From Alphaproteobacteria bacterium (lineage in GTDB: Bacteria; Pseudomonadota; Alphaproteobacteria; Micavibrionales; Micavibrionaceae), in NCBI GenBank assembly GCA_016794305.1, contig JAEUKN010000015.1, positions 1 to 32,836 on the forward strand: a stretch of DNA of 32,836 nucleotides. The letters run 5' to 3'. The position numbers were made by a program, and so were the translations under genes. The notes below the pieces were generated by a model. The model did not search any database. It was not told the origin of the DNA and saw only the letters and a list, made by a program, of their open reading frames with translations. Position 1 is the first letter of the stretch. The number at the start of each line of letters is the position of its first letter. Below are positions 16,297 through 25,162 of the stretch, piece by piece.

Positions 16297-19200
16297 TTAA
16301 CACAGAGCCCTAAGCTGCTGATCAATCACCACAAGTGACGCGAAATCGACCGATCCGCTATTTTCCAGCCGTTCAATCATCTGCAAGCTTTGCCGCGCGC
16401 GCGGACAATGGCTGTCCACCCAGCTAAGCGCCACATCACTCCCCTTCACATTGCCTTTCATATCAGCAAGGAGTTTGCGGGTGAGATCGGCCTGAACAAT
16501 ATTCAGCGACTCGATCAAACCATTGGCGGCCTGCGCGACGTCACCATGATCAGCGGCGATATTATGGGCCTTGACCCGCAATCGCTCTAACTTGAAAAGC
16601 GAACCAAGGGAGAAATAGGCTTGAGCCGCGCTGCTTAGGTCAATTTTTTGATCCCTCGCAATTTGGATAATGTCATAGGATGACCCGATCAAGGGCATGA
16701 TGGCAATGTCTTCGGCCAATTTTTTGGGCAATCCGCTCTGAACCCAGTCATTCAACCGTTGCCGCATATTGGAAAGAATATCATCGGGAAGAATTTTGGG
16801 CAGAATGGATTTGAGTTCCTGCACACCCTTGGTGAAGATTTGCGCATCCTGATCACGTTGTAACGCACGCCCCAAACGCATTAGAATCCAGGATGTTTCC
16901 CGCTCAGCCAATTTAATGGTTTTATGTGTGGCATTGATCTGAATCTGGGCCGACACTTTGTTATCGAGCGATTCAATCTGCGCCCAAATCGCGGGGAGAC
17001 CAAAAGATTCCCGCACGATCAAATACGCATGGGTAATGGCGGCAATATCGGCCCCTGTGCGGTCGCTCATCTTGCGGATAAAGGTTGGTCCGAGCCGATT
17101 AATCACTGCATTCGAGATAGCCATGGCCGTGATTTCGCGCCGCAATTGGTGCTGCGCAATCTCCGTCCCAAATTTTTCACGCAAGATGGGCGGGAAATAA
17201 TTCTGCACCCATGAAATCATCTGCGGATCATCCGGCACATTCGATGCCAATAATGAAGTGGTATAGGTGAGCTTACCGTAAGAGACCAGCAACGCCAATT
17301 CGGGGCGCGTTAATCCCTTATGAATCCGCAAACGATCGGCGATTTCCTCATCCCCCGGCAAGAACTCAACTTTACGGTTGAGCAAACCGGCATTCTCAAG
17401 CGATCTCATAAACTCGGCATGTTCAGGGAGCAAATCAGCCCCCTGACGCTCCAGCAACGAAATCGCCTGCGTTTGATAATAATTATCCTGCAACACATGC
17501 GCCGCCACTTCGTCCGTCATCTTTGCAAGCAAAGCATTACGCGCCTTCAAATCCATTTTATTTTTTGGATTGCGCATAATGTCAGAGAGCAAAATTTTGA
17601 TATTCACCTCATGGTCAGACGTATCCACACCGGCGGAATTATCAATGAAATCAGTGTTTAAATGTACGCCTTTCATGGCCATTTCAATGCGGCCATTTTG
17701 GGTCATCGCGAGGTTTGCCCCCTCCCCGATCACTTTGGCACGCACATGGGCCGCGTCGATTCGCAACGCATCATTACTGCGATCCCCGACATCCGCATTG
17801 GTTTCGCGCGTGGATTTGATATAGGTCCCAATCCCGCCAAAAAACAGCAGATCAACGCGCGCACCCAGCATCGCACGAATGAGTTCGGCCGGAGAGACAG
17901 TATCACTTTCCAACTCAAACCGTTTTTGAATTTGCGGGGTGAGTTTAAGGTATTTTTCCGAACGCAAATAAATGCGGCCGCCTTCGGACAGCAAGGATTG
18001 GTCATACTCCCCCCATCCTTTCACGGCGTTAAATAATCGCAACCGTTCCTTATAGGTTTTGGCCGCATCGGGGTTCGGATCACACACAATATGCATGTGG
18101 TTAAACGCCCCAACCATGCGGATTTTTGAGGATTGAATCAGACCGTTGCCAAATACGTCCCCGGCCATATCCCCCACGCCAATCACCTCAAATTCCTGGG
18201 TTTGCGTGTTGTGATTAAGCTCGCGGAAATGACGTTTCACCGACTCCCACGCACCGCGCGCGGTAATGCCCATTTTTTTATGGTCATAACCCGCAGACCC
18301 GCCGGAGGCAAACGCATCACCGAGCCAAAACCCGTACTCAAGTGAGATCGCATTGGCAATATCCGAAAATGTCGCCGTGCCCTTATCGGCCGCCACCACC
18401 AGATAGGGATCATCCGCATCCAACCTGACCACATTTGCGGGTGGGACAATCTCACCCCCGCGCCGATTGTCGGTGACATCCAAAAGCCCCTTGATAAAGG
18501 TTTGGTAACACGCCACTCCTTCGGCCTGATAGGCAGCACGATCATTTGATTTTGGCGGATTTTTTACCACGAATCCGCCCTTGGCCCCCATCGGCACGAT
18601 GACGGAATTTTTAACCTGCTGGGCCTTCATCAACCCCAGAACTTCAACACGGAAATCCTCATGGCGGTCGGACCAACGCAGCCCCCCGCGCGCAATTTTT
18701 CCGCCCCGCAGGTGAATCCCCTCAACCCGCGGCGAATAAACAAAAATCTCACGGTACGGCACAGGGGCGGGAAGCGCAGGCACGCGCCCGCTCTCTAGCT
18801 TCACCGACACCCAACTTTTGGGGTGGCCATGCTCACCGGTTTGGTAAAAATTGGTCCGCAAGCTCGCCTGCATAATCGCCAAAACAGCGCGCAGCACCTT
18901 ATCCTGATCCAATGAGGCCACGGATTGCAGCTCAGACTCTATCTTGGATACAATTTCTTCCTGCGCTGATTTTTTCTTTGCGGCGGCTATACGCGCGCTC
19001 AATTGCGAGGGATGAAACAGCGTTTCAAAATACTCAATCAACAGCTTGGCAATGGCCGGGTAGTCGGTTAAGGCTTGCTCCATATAGGGAAGCGAAAATC
19101 CAATTTTAGTTTGGCGCATATAGCGAATATATGTGCGCAAAATCACGATTTCGCGGGGCGAGAGACCCGCCAGCAAAACCAATTTATTCAGACTGTCATT

Positions 19201-21174
19201 TTCAATTTCGCCATTCCAAATTCCCTTCAGGCAATTTTCAAAATTTTGCGCCACGGTTTTTATGCTGAGTTTATTGACGCCGTTTTGAATGGTCCCGTTG
19301 ATGGAAGCTTCAAAATCCTGAATCCAGATGGTTTTATTGGTGTGATTGGGGCGAATTTCGTGCGGATATTCTGCCTCAATTTTCAATCCCATATTTTCCA
19401 AAATCGGCAAAATATCGGATAAAGCAATCGGCGTTTCGCTTGAATAGATTTTCAGCGACACACGATTATCACCCGACCCGTGCGGTTTGTATAAATCGAC
19501 ATCGGGTTGGCCACTTGCGATCACTTGTTCAATTTTATCAATGTCATGAACGGCCTGTTTGGCAAGATAAGATTCTTGATAAGACACGGGGAAGGCAGAG
19601 CCATAGCGATAGGTTAAAATCGCGGCTTCATCCTCATTTTCTAATCGTTCCACCAACGTATCATTCAACCGTTCATCCCAATTTTGGCCCGATTCCTGAA
19701 GCCGTGCTTCAATTTTTTCAATATCCACGTCCAGTTTCGTGTGATCGGTATAACCCAGGGTAAAGATCGCCCGCACTAAATGCGAATCATCAACAGTTGA
19801 TTGGAATCCAATAAATTTTGTGCCGATTTCTTGTTCCAAAATCTCACTAAATTTAATCCTGAGCCGCGTATCATAACGGTTGCGCGGCAGATAAATCAAA
19901 CATGTCACCATGCGCGCAAATGGATCACGGCGCATAAAGAGTGCAATGCGCGGGCGTTCCTGAAGCCGCAAAATCTCCATACAAATTTTGAACAATTTTT
20001 CGTGGGAGATTTGGAACAATTCATCACGCGGATATTTTTCAAGAATATGACGCAGGGCGCGGCCGCTATGTTCCCCGGAATCAAACCCTGCCTGCTTCAT
20101 AATCTGTTCAACTTTATACCACAAATAAGGCACGGTTGAGATACCGCGCGAATAAGTCACGGAGGTAAAAAGCCCATAGAAGTGCAGCTCACCGATCAAC
20201 TGCCCCTTAGAATCAAAGCGGCGCACCACCACGGCATCCATCGGTACGCGGCGATGAACATCGGACGCCCTCAGCAGCTTGGTGACAAAAACCTGCGGGA
20301 AATCTTTGCGGGCCTCTAAATTCAGCACAAATTTTTGCGCATCTTCGGGGGTTATAAAATCTCCTCCCCGTTCAGCGTCACACAGCCCAAGCGCAGAGCC
20401 GGGTTTAAGTACCAAAGATGATTTTTTAACATCATATTCACGGTACCCCAACATGGTAAAATTATCGTCGTGAATATATTGCAAGAAATTTTTATATTCT
20501 TCAAACAGCCGCTCATCCTGACCTTTGAGCGGGCTAAGCGAATTTTTAGCTTCGCTCAACTTGGCCTTAATTTTGGACCAATCGCGGGTCGCGAGCGCGA
20601 CATCACGGATAATTTCATGCAAATCCGCCGCGATTTCCTGCATTTGCTCATCCGTCAAACGCCGATTGAGTTGCAAGAAAATATGCATCTCTCCTTTAAC
20701 GCCCTTGGCCTTGGCCTGAGCCTTAGGAAGGTAGCTATCCTTAGAGTCTTGATAGATTCTGGGGTGGAAAATTTGTTCAATCAAATAGGATTTTTCGGCG
20801 ATATAGGCCGACACCGAATCAATAAAAAACACCATATCATCGGCCACAATATCAACGATGGTATGTAGTCCAAACCATCCGTGGCTGGCCTCCGTCGGGT
20901 TGCTGACCTCAATCACCACATCGCCTTTTTTGCGATTTTTTGACATTTTTTCATGGTGACGCATGACGTGCGACAGCAAGTCATGATCAAGCTTTTCCTT
21001 GTCCACATCCCGCAGAGCGTTGACAAATGCCTGGCCAAAAGCTGTGATTTTATTTTCTTGGGATTTTTGAGATTTTAAGCTTACAACCGCGGATTTTTTT
21101 TCCGGCTTTTCAGTTTTCTTATTGGTTTTGATTTCTTTAGATTTTTGCGAATTGTTTTTCCGCGACACAACCAT
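16297..21174 (-). CDS. NAD-specific glutamate dehydrogenase, large (about 180 kDa) type
   Basis: Converts glutamate to 2-oxoglutarate and ammonia with NAD; 1625 aa, the length of the large GDH class known from Streptomyces, Pseudomonas and Caulobacter. A long N-terminal part (about 1-700) carries ACT-like regulatory modules. The catalytic core lies around residues 800-1150: GKIARGGLRWSDRHEDFR, VKNSVIVPMGAKGGFVVK (the Lys-containing active site), DKGTATFSDIANAIS, GVGDMAGDVFGNG and KVIGEGANLA. The frame could open at 21249, but ATG 21174 follows an AGGTGAG ribosome site 4 bases upstream and gives a Lys/Ser-rich start (MVVSRKNNSQ); I chose it. Known members are allosterically regulated by amino acids. 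It is divergent from ubiG and ends with its own terminator. Confidence 0.95.
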   Translation of the reverse strand: MVVSRKNNSQKSKEIKTNKKTEKPEKKSAVVSLKSQKSQENKITAFGQAFVNALRDVDKEKLDHDLLSHVMRHHEKMSKNRKKGDVVIEVSNPTEASHGWFGLHTIVDIVADDMVFFIDSVSAYIAEKSYLIEQIFHPRIYQDSKDSYLPKAQAKAKGVKGEMHIFLQLNRRLTDEQMQEIAADLHEIIRDVALATRDWSKIKAKLSEAKNSLSPLKGQDERLFEEYKNFLQYIHDDNFTMLGYREYDVKKSSLVLKPGSALGLCDAERGGDFITPEDAQKFVLNLEARKDFPQVFVTKLLRASDVHRRVPMDAVVVRRFDSKGQLIGELHFYGLFTSVTYSRGISTVPYLWYKVEQIMKQAGFDSGEHSGRALRHILEKYPRDELFQISHEKLFKICMEILRLQERPRIALFMRRDPFARMVTCLIYLPRNRYDTRLRIKFSEILEQEIGTKFIGFQSTVDDSHLVRAIFTLGYTDHTKLDVDIEKIEARLQESGQNWDERLNDTLVERLENEDEAAILTYRYGSAFPVSYQESYLAKQAVHDIDKIEQVIASGQPDVDLYKPHGSGDNRVSLKIYSSETPIALSDILPILENMGLKIEAEYPHEIRPNHTNKTIWIQDFEASINGTIQNGVNKLSIKTVAQNFENCLKGIWNGEIENDSLNKLVLLAGLSPREIVILRTYIRYMRQTKIGFSLPYMEQALTDYPAIAKLLIEYFETLFHPSQLSARIAAAKKKSAQEEIVSKIESELQSVASLDQDKVLRAVLAIMQASLRTNFYQTGEHGHPKSWVSVKLESGRVPALPAPVPYREIFVYSPRVEGIHLRGGKIARGGLRWSDRHEDFRVEVLGLMKAQQVKNSVIVPMGAKGGFVVKNPPKSNDRAAYQAEGVACYQTFIKGLLDVTDNRRGGEIVPPANVVRLDADDPYLVVAADKGTATFSDIANAISLEYGFWLGDAFASGGSAGYDHKKMGITARGAWESVKRHFRELNHNTQTQEFEVIGVGDMAGDVFGNGLIQSSKIRMVGAFNHMHIVCDPNPDAAKTYKERLRLFNAVKGWGEYDQSLLSEGGRIYLRSEKYLKLTPQIQKRFELESDTVSPAELIRAMLGARVDLLFFGGIGTYIKSTRETNADVGDRSNDALRIDAAHVRAKVIGEGANLAMTQNGRIEMAMKGVHLNTDFIDNSAGVDTSDHEVNIKILLSDIMRNPKNKMDLKARNALLAKMTDEVAAHVLQDNYYQTQAISLLERQGADLLPEHAEFMRSLENAGLLNRKVEFLPGDEEIADRLRIHKGLTRPELALLVSYGKLTYTTSLLASNVPDDPQMISWVQNYFPPILREKFGTEIAQHQLRREITAMAISNAVINRLGPTFIRKMSDRTGADIAAITHAYLIVRESFGLPAIWAQIESLDNKVSAQIQINATHKTIKLAERETSWILMRLGRALQRDQDAQIFTKGVQELKSILPKILPDDILSNMRQRLNDWVQSGLPKKLAEDIAIMPLIGSSYDIIQIARDQKIDLSSAAQAYFSLGSLFKLERLRVKAHNIAADHGDVAQAANGLIESLNIVQADLTRKLLADMKGNVKGSDVALSWVDSHCPRARQSLQMIERLENSGSVDFASLVVIDQQLRALC

Positions 21175-21317
21175 TTTCTCACCTAGAGTTAAAGTCCATA
21201 AACACCGCGCAGCAAACATGATATTTTTGCCTGCGTCAAGTGGCAACAAAGCGGCAATGCAAAAAAACTATACTTTTGGAGTAGTTTTTTATTTCAAAAA
21301 AGACTAGCATCCGTGTC
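21175..21317. promoter_or_regulatory. Divergent NAD-GDH/ubiG promoter region with inverted repeat
   Basis: 143 bases between two divergent starts, so promoters for both must be here or nearby. It contains a perfect 9-bp inverted repeat, AAAAAACTA (21262-21270) and TAGTTTTTT (21282-21290), separated by 11 bases. It is flanked by starts, not ends, so an operator or promoter-linked structure is more likely than a terminator. No specific regulator is suggested. Confidence 0.4.
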
Positions 21318-22100
21318 ATGAATCGCAAATCCAACATTCCGAACGCCTTAAAGCCGCCAACAGCGCAAACTGTTGCCCAGACTATTGACTCCCAGGAAAT
21401 CCAACATTTTTCACAGTTTTCCAAAGAATGGTGGGATATTCACGGTCCCTATGCCCCGCTTCACAAAATGACTCGGCCGCGCATGGAATATTTGGCGCAA
21501 GCATGGCAAAAGTTTGGTGACGAACGTAACTTTTCCGGCTTAAAAATTCTTGATGTCGGATGTGGCGGCGGGCTGGTAAGCGAATCTCTGGCACGTCTTA
21601 AGGCCGATGTTACCGCCATTGATGCCGATTCCAATGCCATCGCGGTTGCTAAGGACCACGCAAAATCACAATATCTGGAAATTGATTATCGCGCCGTTGC
21701 GCTCGAAGACTTGATCGAGGAAAAACCACAATTTGATTTGATCTTAGCCTTAGAGATTGTAGAGCACGTGAGCAATCCGGGTGATTTTATTGGGCTTTGT
21801 TCCTCATGTCTTGCACCGGGCGGGCTGCTTGTTCTCTCAACACTAAACAGAACATGGAAATCATTTGCGTTGGGCATTGTCGCTGCCGAGCGGGTTTTAA
21901 GCTGGGCCCCCGCCGGAACACATGATTGGAAAAAATTTCTGAAACCGTCAGAGTTAGCCCATATCTTGATGAACAAGGATTTTGAACTCTTAGATGCTTC
22001 CGGGCTCACCTATCATCCGCTGGAGGGGGCTTTTAAACTTGCGCAAAACGATCTGGATGTAAATTATTTTCTAACATCACGAAAGAAATTTCCACTATAA
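21318..22100 (+). CDS. ubiG: Ubiquinone biosynthesis O-methyltransferase
   Basis: SAM-dependent enzyme, 260 aa, performing both O-methylations in ubiquinone synthesis (2-polyprenyl-6-hydroxyphenol and 3-demethylubiquinol). The UbiG signature near the N-terminus is EIQHFSQFSKEWWDIHGPYAPLHKM. SAM motif I is ILDVGCGGGLVSESLARL, with FDLILALEIVEHV as motif II, then LVLSTLNRTWKSF and APAGTHDWKKF, all family-typical. No strong ribosome site precedes the ATG. It opens a plus-strand series with redox and copper genes, fitting a role in the respiratory chain. Confidence 0.95.
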   Translation: MNRKSNIPNALKPPTAQTVAQTIDSQEIQHFSQFSKEWWDIHGPYAPLHKMTRPRMEYLAQAWQKFGDERNFSGLKILDVGCGGGLVSESLARLKADVTAIDADSNAIAVAKDHAKSQYLEIDYRAVALEDLIEEKPQFDLILALEIVEHVSNPGDFIGLCSSCLAPGGLLVLSTLNRTWKSFALGIVAAERVLSWAPAGTHDWKKFLKPSELAHILMNKDFELLDASGLTYHPLEGAFKLAQNDLDVNYFLTSRKKFPL

Positions 22101-22162
22101 TTCCCGAATGCAGAAAAATGTGGAATCTTAAACTGAGTATATTATTTCAATAGAGGCAAAAA

Positions 22163-22816
22163 GTGGGAAAAGTAATTTCATATATTTTTGGCGGGATACT
22201 TGTCTTCCTATTTGTGAGTTATTTCGCGTTAAAAGCCTATACGGTTTATAGTTTTAAAACTGCGGTGGCGCAAGCCTCACAGCCTGTGGCCGGAATGGTT
22301 TGGGGCGACCCGCTGGGTAACCTAACCTTGGTTGAGTTTGTTGATTACCGCTGTTCGCATTGCCGTGTGATGAATGAGACCTTAAAGCAAGCAGTGGCGG
22401 GAGAGCCGTACGTTAAAATTATCATCAGACCGGTCGCATGGGTGGATCCAAAGGAATCAAATGATATTGCGAGCTTTGTGGCCGCCGTTGCACGCCAGGG
22501 CATGGGGGCCGAGCTACATGATAAAATATTATCATCCACCGAACCGGTTTCGCTTAATCTGGCAAAAAAATTAGCGTTAGAGTTCGCCATAGATATCCCA
22601 AAGGCGGAAGCCGATATGAAGCTTCCAGAAGTAGCCAACATGGCAAAAGCAAATGGGCGAATGGTTTTTGATATGGCGGGACGATCTGTTCCATTTCTGG
22701 TGATTGGTGACCGCGCTTATCAACCCCAAGAAGAGGAGGATATGCGGAGTGTTAATAAACTAAGATTATTAATTTCTGAGGCATACGAACGTAAAATTAA
22801 TCAGGATACACATTGA
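22163..22816 (+). CDS. Membrane-anchored DsbA-like thioredoxin-fold protein
   Basis: 217 aa. An uncleaved-looking N-terminal helix (residues 5-24) anchors a periplasmic DsbA/Com1-type domain. The redox motif is CSHC (C64-C67) after VEFVDYR, and the cis-Pro is in GRSVPFLVIGDRAY. Such proteins oxidise, isomerise or reduce periplasmic cysteines; the direction cannot be read from the sequence. It starts at GTG with AGAGG 6 bases upstream. The next gene is a copper chaperone of the PCuAC type, so a role in preparing the CuA site of cytochrome oxidase is a reasonable inference. Confidence 0.85.
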   Translation: MGKVISYIFGGILVFLFVSYFALKAYTVYSFKTAVAQASQPVAGMVWGDPLGNLTLVEFVDYRCSHCRVMNETLKQAVAGEPYVKIIIRPVAWVDPKESNDIASFVAAVARQGMGAELHDKILSSTEPVSLNLAKKLALEFAIDIPKAEADMKLPEVANMAKANGRMVFDMAGRSVPFLVIGDRAYQPQEEEDMRSVNKLRLLISEAYERKINQDTH

Positions 22817-22896
22817 AACTATTTTGGGAGATTATTTTGGCTATGCATCCAATTTTTACCCCGCGTCATGATTTTTTCCCTCGCCATATGGAAAAA

Positions 22897-23006
22897 ATAT
22901 ATACTTGGAATACTGAATTGCTGGCTAGGAGCAAGCGACGCAGCGTAGGGAGACTACGTCAGGAGCGAAGTGACAACGTCCGGAGTTCTGTAGTCCAAGT
23001 ATATAT
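22897..23006 (+). repeat. 110-bp palindromic element, best-preserved copy
   Basis: The outer 21-base arms (22897-22917 and 22986-23006) are inverted copies with 19 of 21 matches: ATATATACTTGGA... against ...TCCAAGTATATAT. The core contains AGGAGCAAGCGACGCAGCG and a related AGGAGCGAAGTGAC. Read in reverse complement, it aligns along its length with 25879-25987, and its left arm recurs at 9239. The element is open in the frame of the following copper-chaperone gene and ends 16 bases before that gene's likely start. The 3' neighbour begins AGGATATTTG, which holds the ribosome site. Confidence 0.85.
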
Positions 23007-23022
23007 CTTCAGGATATTTGTT

Positions 23023-23493
23023 ATGATGTTGTGCGCCATCGCATGTATGCTAGCTTTGTCAAAAACTGTGGTGGCTGCTAGCGTTGATCCCCCGCCCCCC
23101 TCTTCCGCATATTTGATTAAAGACATTCAAATTTTTGAAACTTCAGTGCCGGGCGGCACCGGGGCAGCGTTTTTAACCATTGAAAACCGCAGTGATACGA
23201 ATGACGTTCTAACGTCCGCATCCTCCCCGCAATGCGATCATATTGAGATTCACACGATGAACACGGACGAAAACAATGTCATGCATATGCGGGAATTGAA
23301 GGATGGCCTTCCCCTACCCGCCCGGCAAGATACCCATCTCACCCCCGATTCGGGCCCGCATCTCATGCTCATCAAGCTTCACGATGTCTTAAAACAGGGC
23401 GAGCAAGTGACTCTAACCCTTAATTTTAAACACGCCCCACCACAAACGGTGACAGCTGAAGTGTCTGCTCGATCAGTCAAAAATTCGCATTGA
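23023..23493 (+). CDS. Periplasmic copper chaperone, PCuAC family
   Basis: 156 aa from ATG 23023. A hydrophobic signal segment (MMLCAIACMLALSKTVVA) is followed by a beta-rich PCuAC (DUF461) domain. The copper-binding residues fit the family pattern His-x11-Met...His-x-Met: H77, M89, H113 and M115. Proteins of this family deliver Cu(I) to the CuA centre of cytochrome c oxidase. The frame is open back to TTG 22813, overlapping the previous stop, but that extension includes the 110-bp palindromic element. AGGA 8 bases before ATG 23023 favours the short form. The signal peptide then lacks the usual basic start (Arg lies three residues upstream), so an N-terminus partly derived from the element stays possible. 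Confidence 0.82.
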   Translation: MMLCAIACMLALSKTVVAASVDPPPPSSAYLIKDIQIFETSVPGGTGAAFLTIENRSDTNDVLTSASSPQCDHIEIHTMNTDENNVMHMRELKDGLPLPARQDTHLTPDSGPHLMLIKLHDVLKQGEQVTLTLNFKHAPPQTVTAEVSARSVKNSH

Positions 23494-23505
23494 TTTAAGC
23501 TAACC

Positions 23506-24159
23506 ATGTCAACGACACCAAACACTCAAAAAAACGACTCACAACAATCATCCTCCATGCCTACCATCGTGTTTGATTTAGGGGGTGTTCTGGTCGATTG
23601 GGACCCGCGATATCTTTACCATCAAGTTTCTTCGGATAAGAAAAAAATTGAATATTTTCTGACTCAAGTTTTTACACCTGATTGGAATCATCGTCTTGAT
23701 TTAGGACATGATTGGCAAATGCTCAAAAATGAACTGATTTCCTTGCATCCAGATTATGCGACTTGGATTAATTTGTACTGGGATGAGTGGAAAAAAATGT
23801 TAAGGGGTGAGGTTTCCGGCTCAGTTAAGCTTCTCTCAAAAATCAAAAAAGCAGGGTATCGCGTACTGGCCTTAAGCAATTGGAATGACATAAAATTCAA
23901 CGAGTCTTTGCAAATTTTTCCATTCTTTCATTGGTTTGACGGGAGGTTAATTTCAGGGGAAGTCGGACTTGCGAAGCCGGATATTGCAATTTACCATCGT
24001 TTAATAAGCGATTATGATCTGGACGCAGCAAAGACATTATTCATTGATGATAAGATAGAAAATATTATGGCGGCACAAACCATTGGATTTCAAACAATCC
24101 TGTTTAAAAACCCCACGCAACTCTCTGAAGATTTGGAGCTTAAGCATATCTATGTTTGA
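23506..24159 (+). CDS. HAD-superfamily hydrolase (YihX/haloacid dehalogenase-like)
   Basis: 217 aa, cytoplasmic. HAD motif I is FDLGGVLVDWDP with nucleophile Asp24; motif II is the Ser of LALSNWND; the Lys is in GLAKPDIAIY; motif IV is LFIDDKIEN. The DLGG form of motif I and the helical cap resemble YihX-like sugar-phosphate phosphatases and the epoxide-hydrolase N-domain group. The substrate cannot be assigned. It starts 12 bases after the copper-chaperone stop; a second Met at residue 18, right before PTIVFDLGG, is a possible start. It overlaps the DUF1192 gene by 8 bases. Confidence 0.85.
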   Translation: MSTTPNTQKNDSQQSSSMPTIVFDLGGVLVDWDPRYLYHQVSSDKKKIEYFLTQVFTPDWNHRLDLGHDWQMLKNELISLHPDYATWINLYWDEWKKMLRGEVSGSVKLLSKIKKAGYRVLALSNWNDIKFNESLQIFPFFHWFDGRLISGEVGLAKPDIAIYHRLISDYDLDAAKTLFIDDKIENIMAAQTIGFQTILFKNPTQLSEDLELKHIYV

Positions 24160-24337
24160 CGATCTCCCCCCGGTTAAGAAAAACACACAGGATTTCCCGC
24201 GAAATCTTGAAGCTCTCTCCGTTCAGGACCTTGAAAAATATTTAGAAGATCTCACATTAGAATGTGAACGGGTCAAAGGCGAAATTATAAGGAAAAAAGC
24301 GCATTTAACCCAAGCCGATTCGTTTTTTAAAAAATAA
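24152..24337 (+). CDS. DUF1192 family small protein
   Basis: 61 aa, function unknown. The sequence starts MFDDLPP, then a linker and a short coiled-coil helix (LSVQDLEKYLEDLTLECERVK), and ends in ADSFFKK. This is the pattern of the alphaproteobacterial DUF1192 family: acidic/Pro start, LSxxELExRI-like helix, and A-x-x-FF near the end. The frame is open from 24083, but the upstream part lies within the HAD gene; ATG 24152 gives the family-typical start and overlaps the HAD stop by 8 bases. Confidence 0.8.
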   Translation: MFDDLPPVKKNTQDFPRNLEALSVQDLEKYLEDLTLECERVKGEIIRKKAHLTQADSFFKK

Positions 24338-24354
24338 TTAGGAAAGTGATCATC

Positions 24355-25140
24355 ATGATTTTAGAAAAAAAAGTTGCCTTTGTAACGGGTTCCACCAGCG
24401 GCATTGGGCTCGCGATTGCGCATGAATTGGCAAAGGAAGGCGCGCATATTGCCCTGAACGGTTTTGGCGATGCGGCAGAGATTGAAAATATCCGTCAGGA
24501 TATTGAAAAACGGTTCAACGTAAAATCTATTTTCGTACCCGTGGATGTGTCTGACTTTGCCGCCATGCAGGCAGCGGTCGATAAAATCGAATCAGAGCTA
24601 GGGTCCCTCGATATTTTGGTCAATAATGCGGGGATTCAATTCGTGGCCCCCATCACCGAATTTCCCATCGAAAAATGGAATGCGGTGCTGTCCGTCAACC
24701 TCACGGGCGTGTTTTTTGGGATTAAGGCGGCGTTACCGGGCATGCAAAAACGCGGGTTTGGACGCATAATTAATATTGCCTCCGCTCACGGGCTTGTTGC
24801 CTCCCAAGGAAAAGCAGCTTACGTTGCCGCCAAACATGGCGTGGTGGGGTTGACCAAGGTAACGGCCTTAGAAAATGCCAAACAAAATATTACCTGCAAT
24901 GCCATTTGCCCGGGCTGGGTCCTCACCCCACTGGTGCAAAAACAAATTGAGGACCGCGCCAAAGCCAGCGGCCGCACGGTTGAGGAAGAAACCACGGAAC
25001 TTGTCTCTGAAAAGCAAGCCAACGGGCGGTTTACAACGCCTGAGGAAATCGGCGCACTCGCGGTTTATCTGGCCTCTGACGCCGCCCGCGGCATGACGGG
25101 ATCAGCAGTCTCAATTGATGGCGGATGGACAGCAGAATAA
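24355..25140 (+). CDS. bdhA: D-3-hydroxybutyrate dehydrogenase
   Basis: Short-chain dehydrogenase, 261 aa, interconverting 3-hydroxybutyrate and acetoacetate with NAD; used in ketone-body and polyhydroxybutyrate breakdown. The cofactor motif is TGSTSGIG (11-18), then NNAGIQFVAPI, the catalytic Ser in NIASAHGLV, and Tyr-Lys in YVAAK. AICPGWVLTPLVQKQIEDRA and SIDGGWTAE are diagnostic of this subfamily. The frame opens at GTG 24346, but ATG 24355 is 8 bases after AGGAAAG and gives the usual 260-aa length. It ends 22 bases before the convergent IcmL-like gene, with no terminator visible. No PHB synthase is in the window. Confidence 0.92.
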   Translation: MILEKKVAFVTGSTSGIGLAIAHELAKEGAHIALNGFGDAAEIENIRQDIEKRFNVKSIFVPVDVSDFAAMQAAVDKIESELGSLDILVNNAGIQFVAPITEFPIEKWNAVLSVNLTGVFFGIKAALPGMQKRGFGRIINIASAHGLVASQGKAAYVAAKHGVVGLTKVTALENAKQNITCNAICPGWVLTPLVQKQIEDRAKASGRTVEEETTELVSEKQANGRFTTPEEIGALAVYLASDAARGMTGSAVSIDGGWTAE

Positions 25141-25162
25141 AAGGGCTTATCGCCGATCGGAC

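Noticed and set aside
16390..20868. Several plus-strand frames of 60-130 codons opposite the NAD-GDH gene
   Set aside because: All lie antisense to a well-conserved coding sequence and show no family features.
21175..21249. 25-residue N-terminal extension of the NAD-GDH gene
   Set aside because: ATG 21174 has a strong AGGTGAG site; the extension overlaps the divergent promoter region.
21262..21290. A-rich/T-rich inverted repeat read as a terminator
   Set aside because: It lies between two divergent gene starts, so no transcript is expected to end there; treated as a regulatory structure.
22813..23022. TTG-initiated N-terminal extension of the copper chaperone
   Set aside because: It runs through the palindromic element and a non-conserved stretch; ATG 23023 has a better ribosome site and starts at the signal peptide. 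Kept as an open question in the findings.
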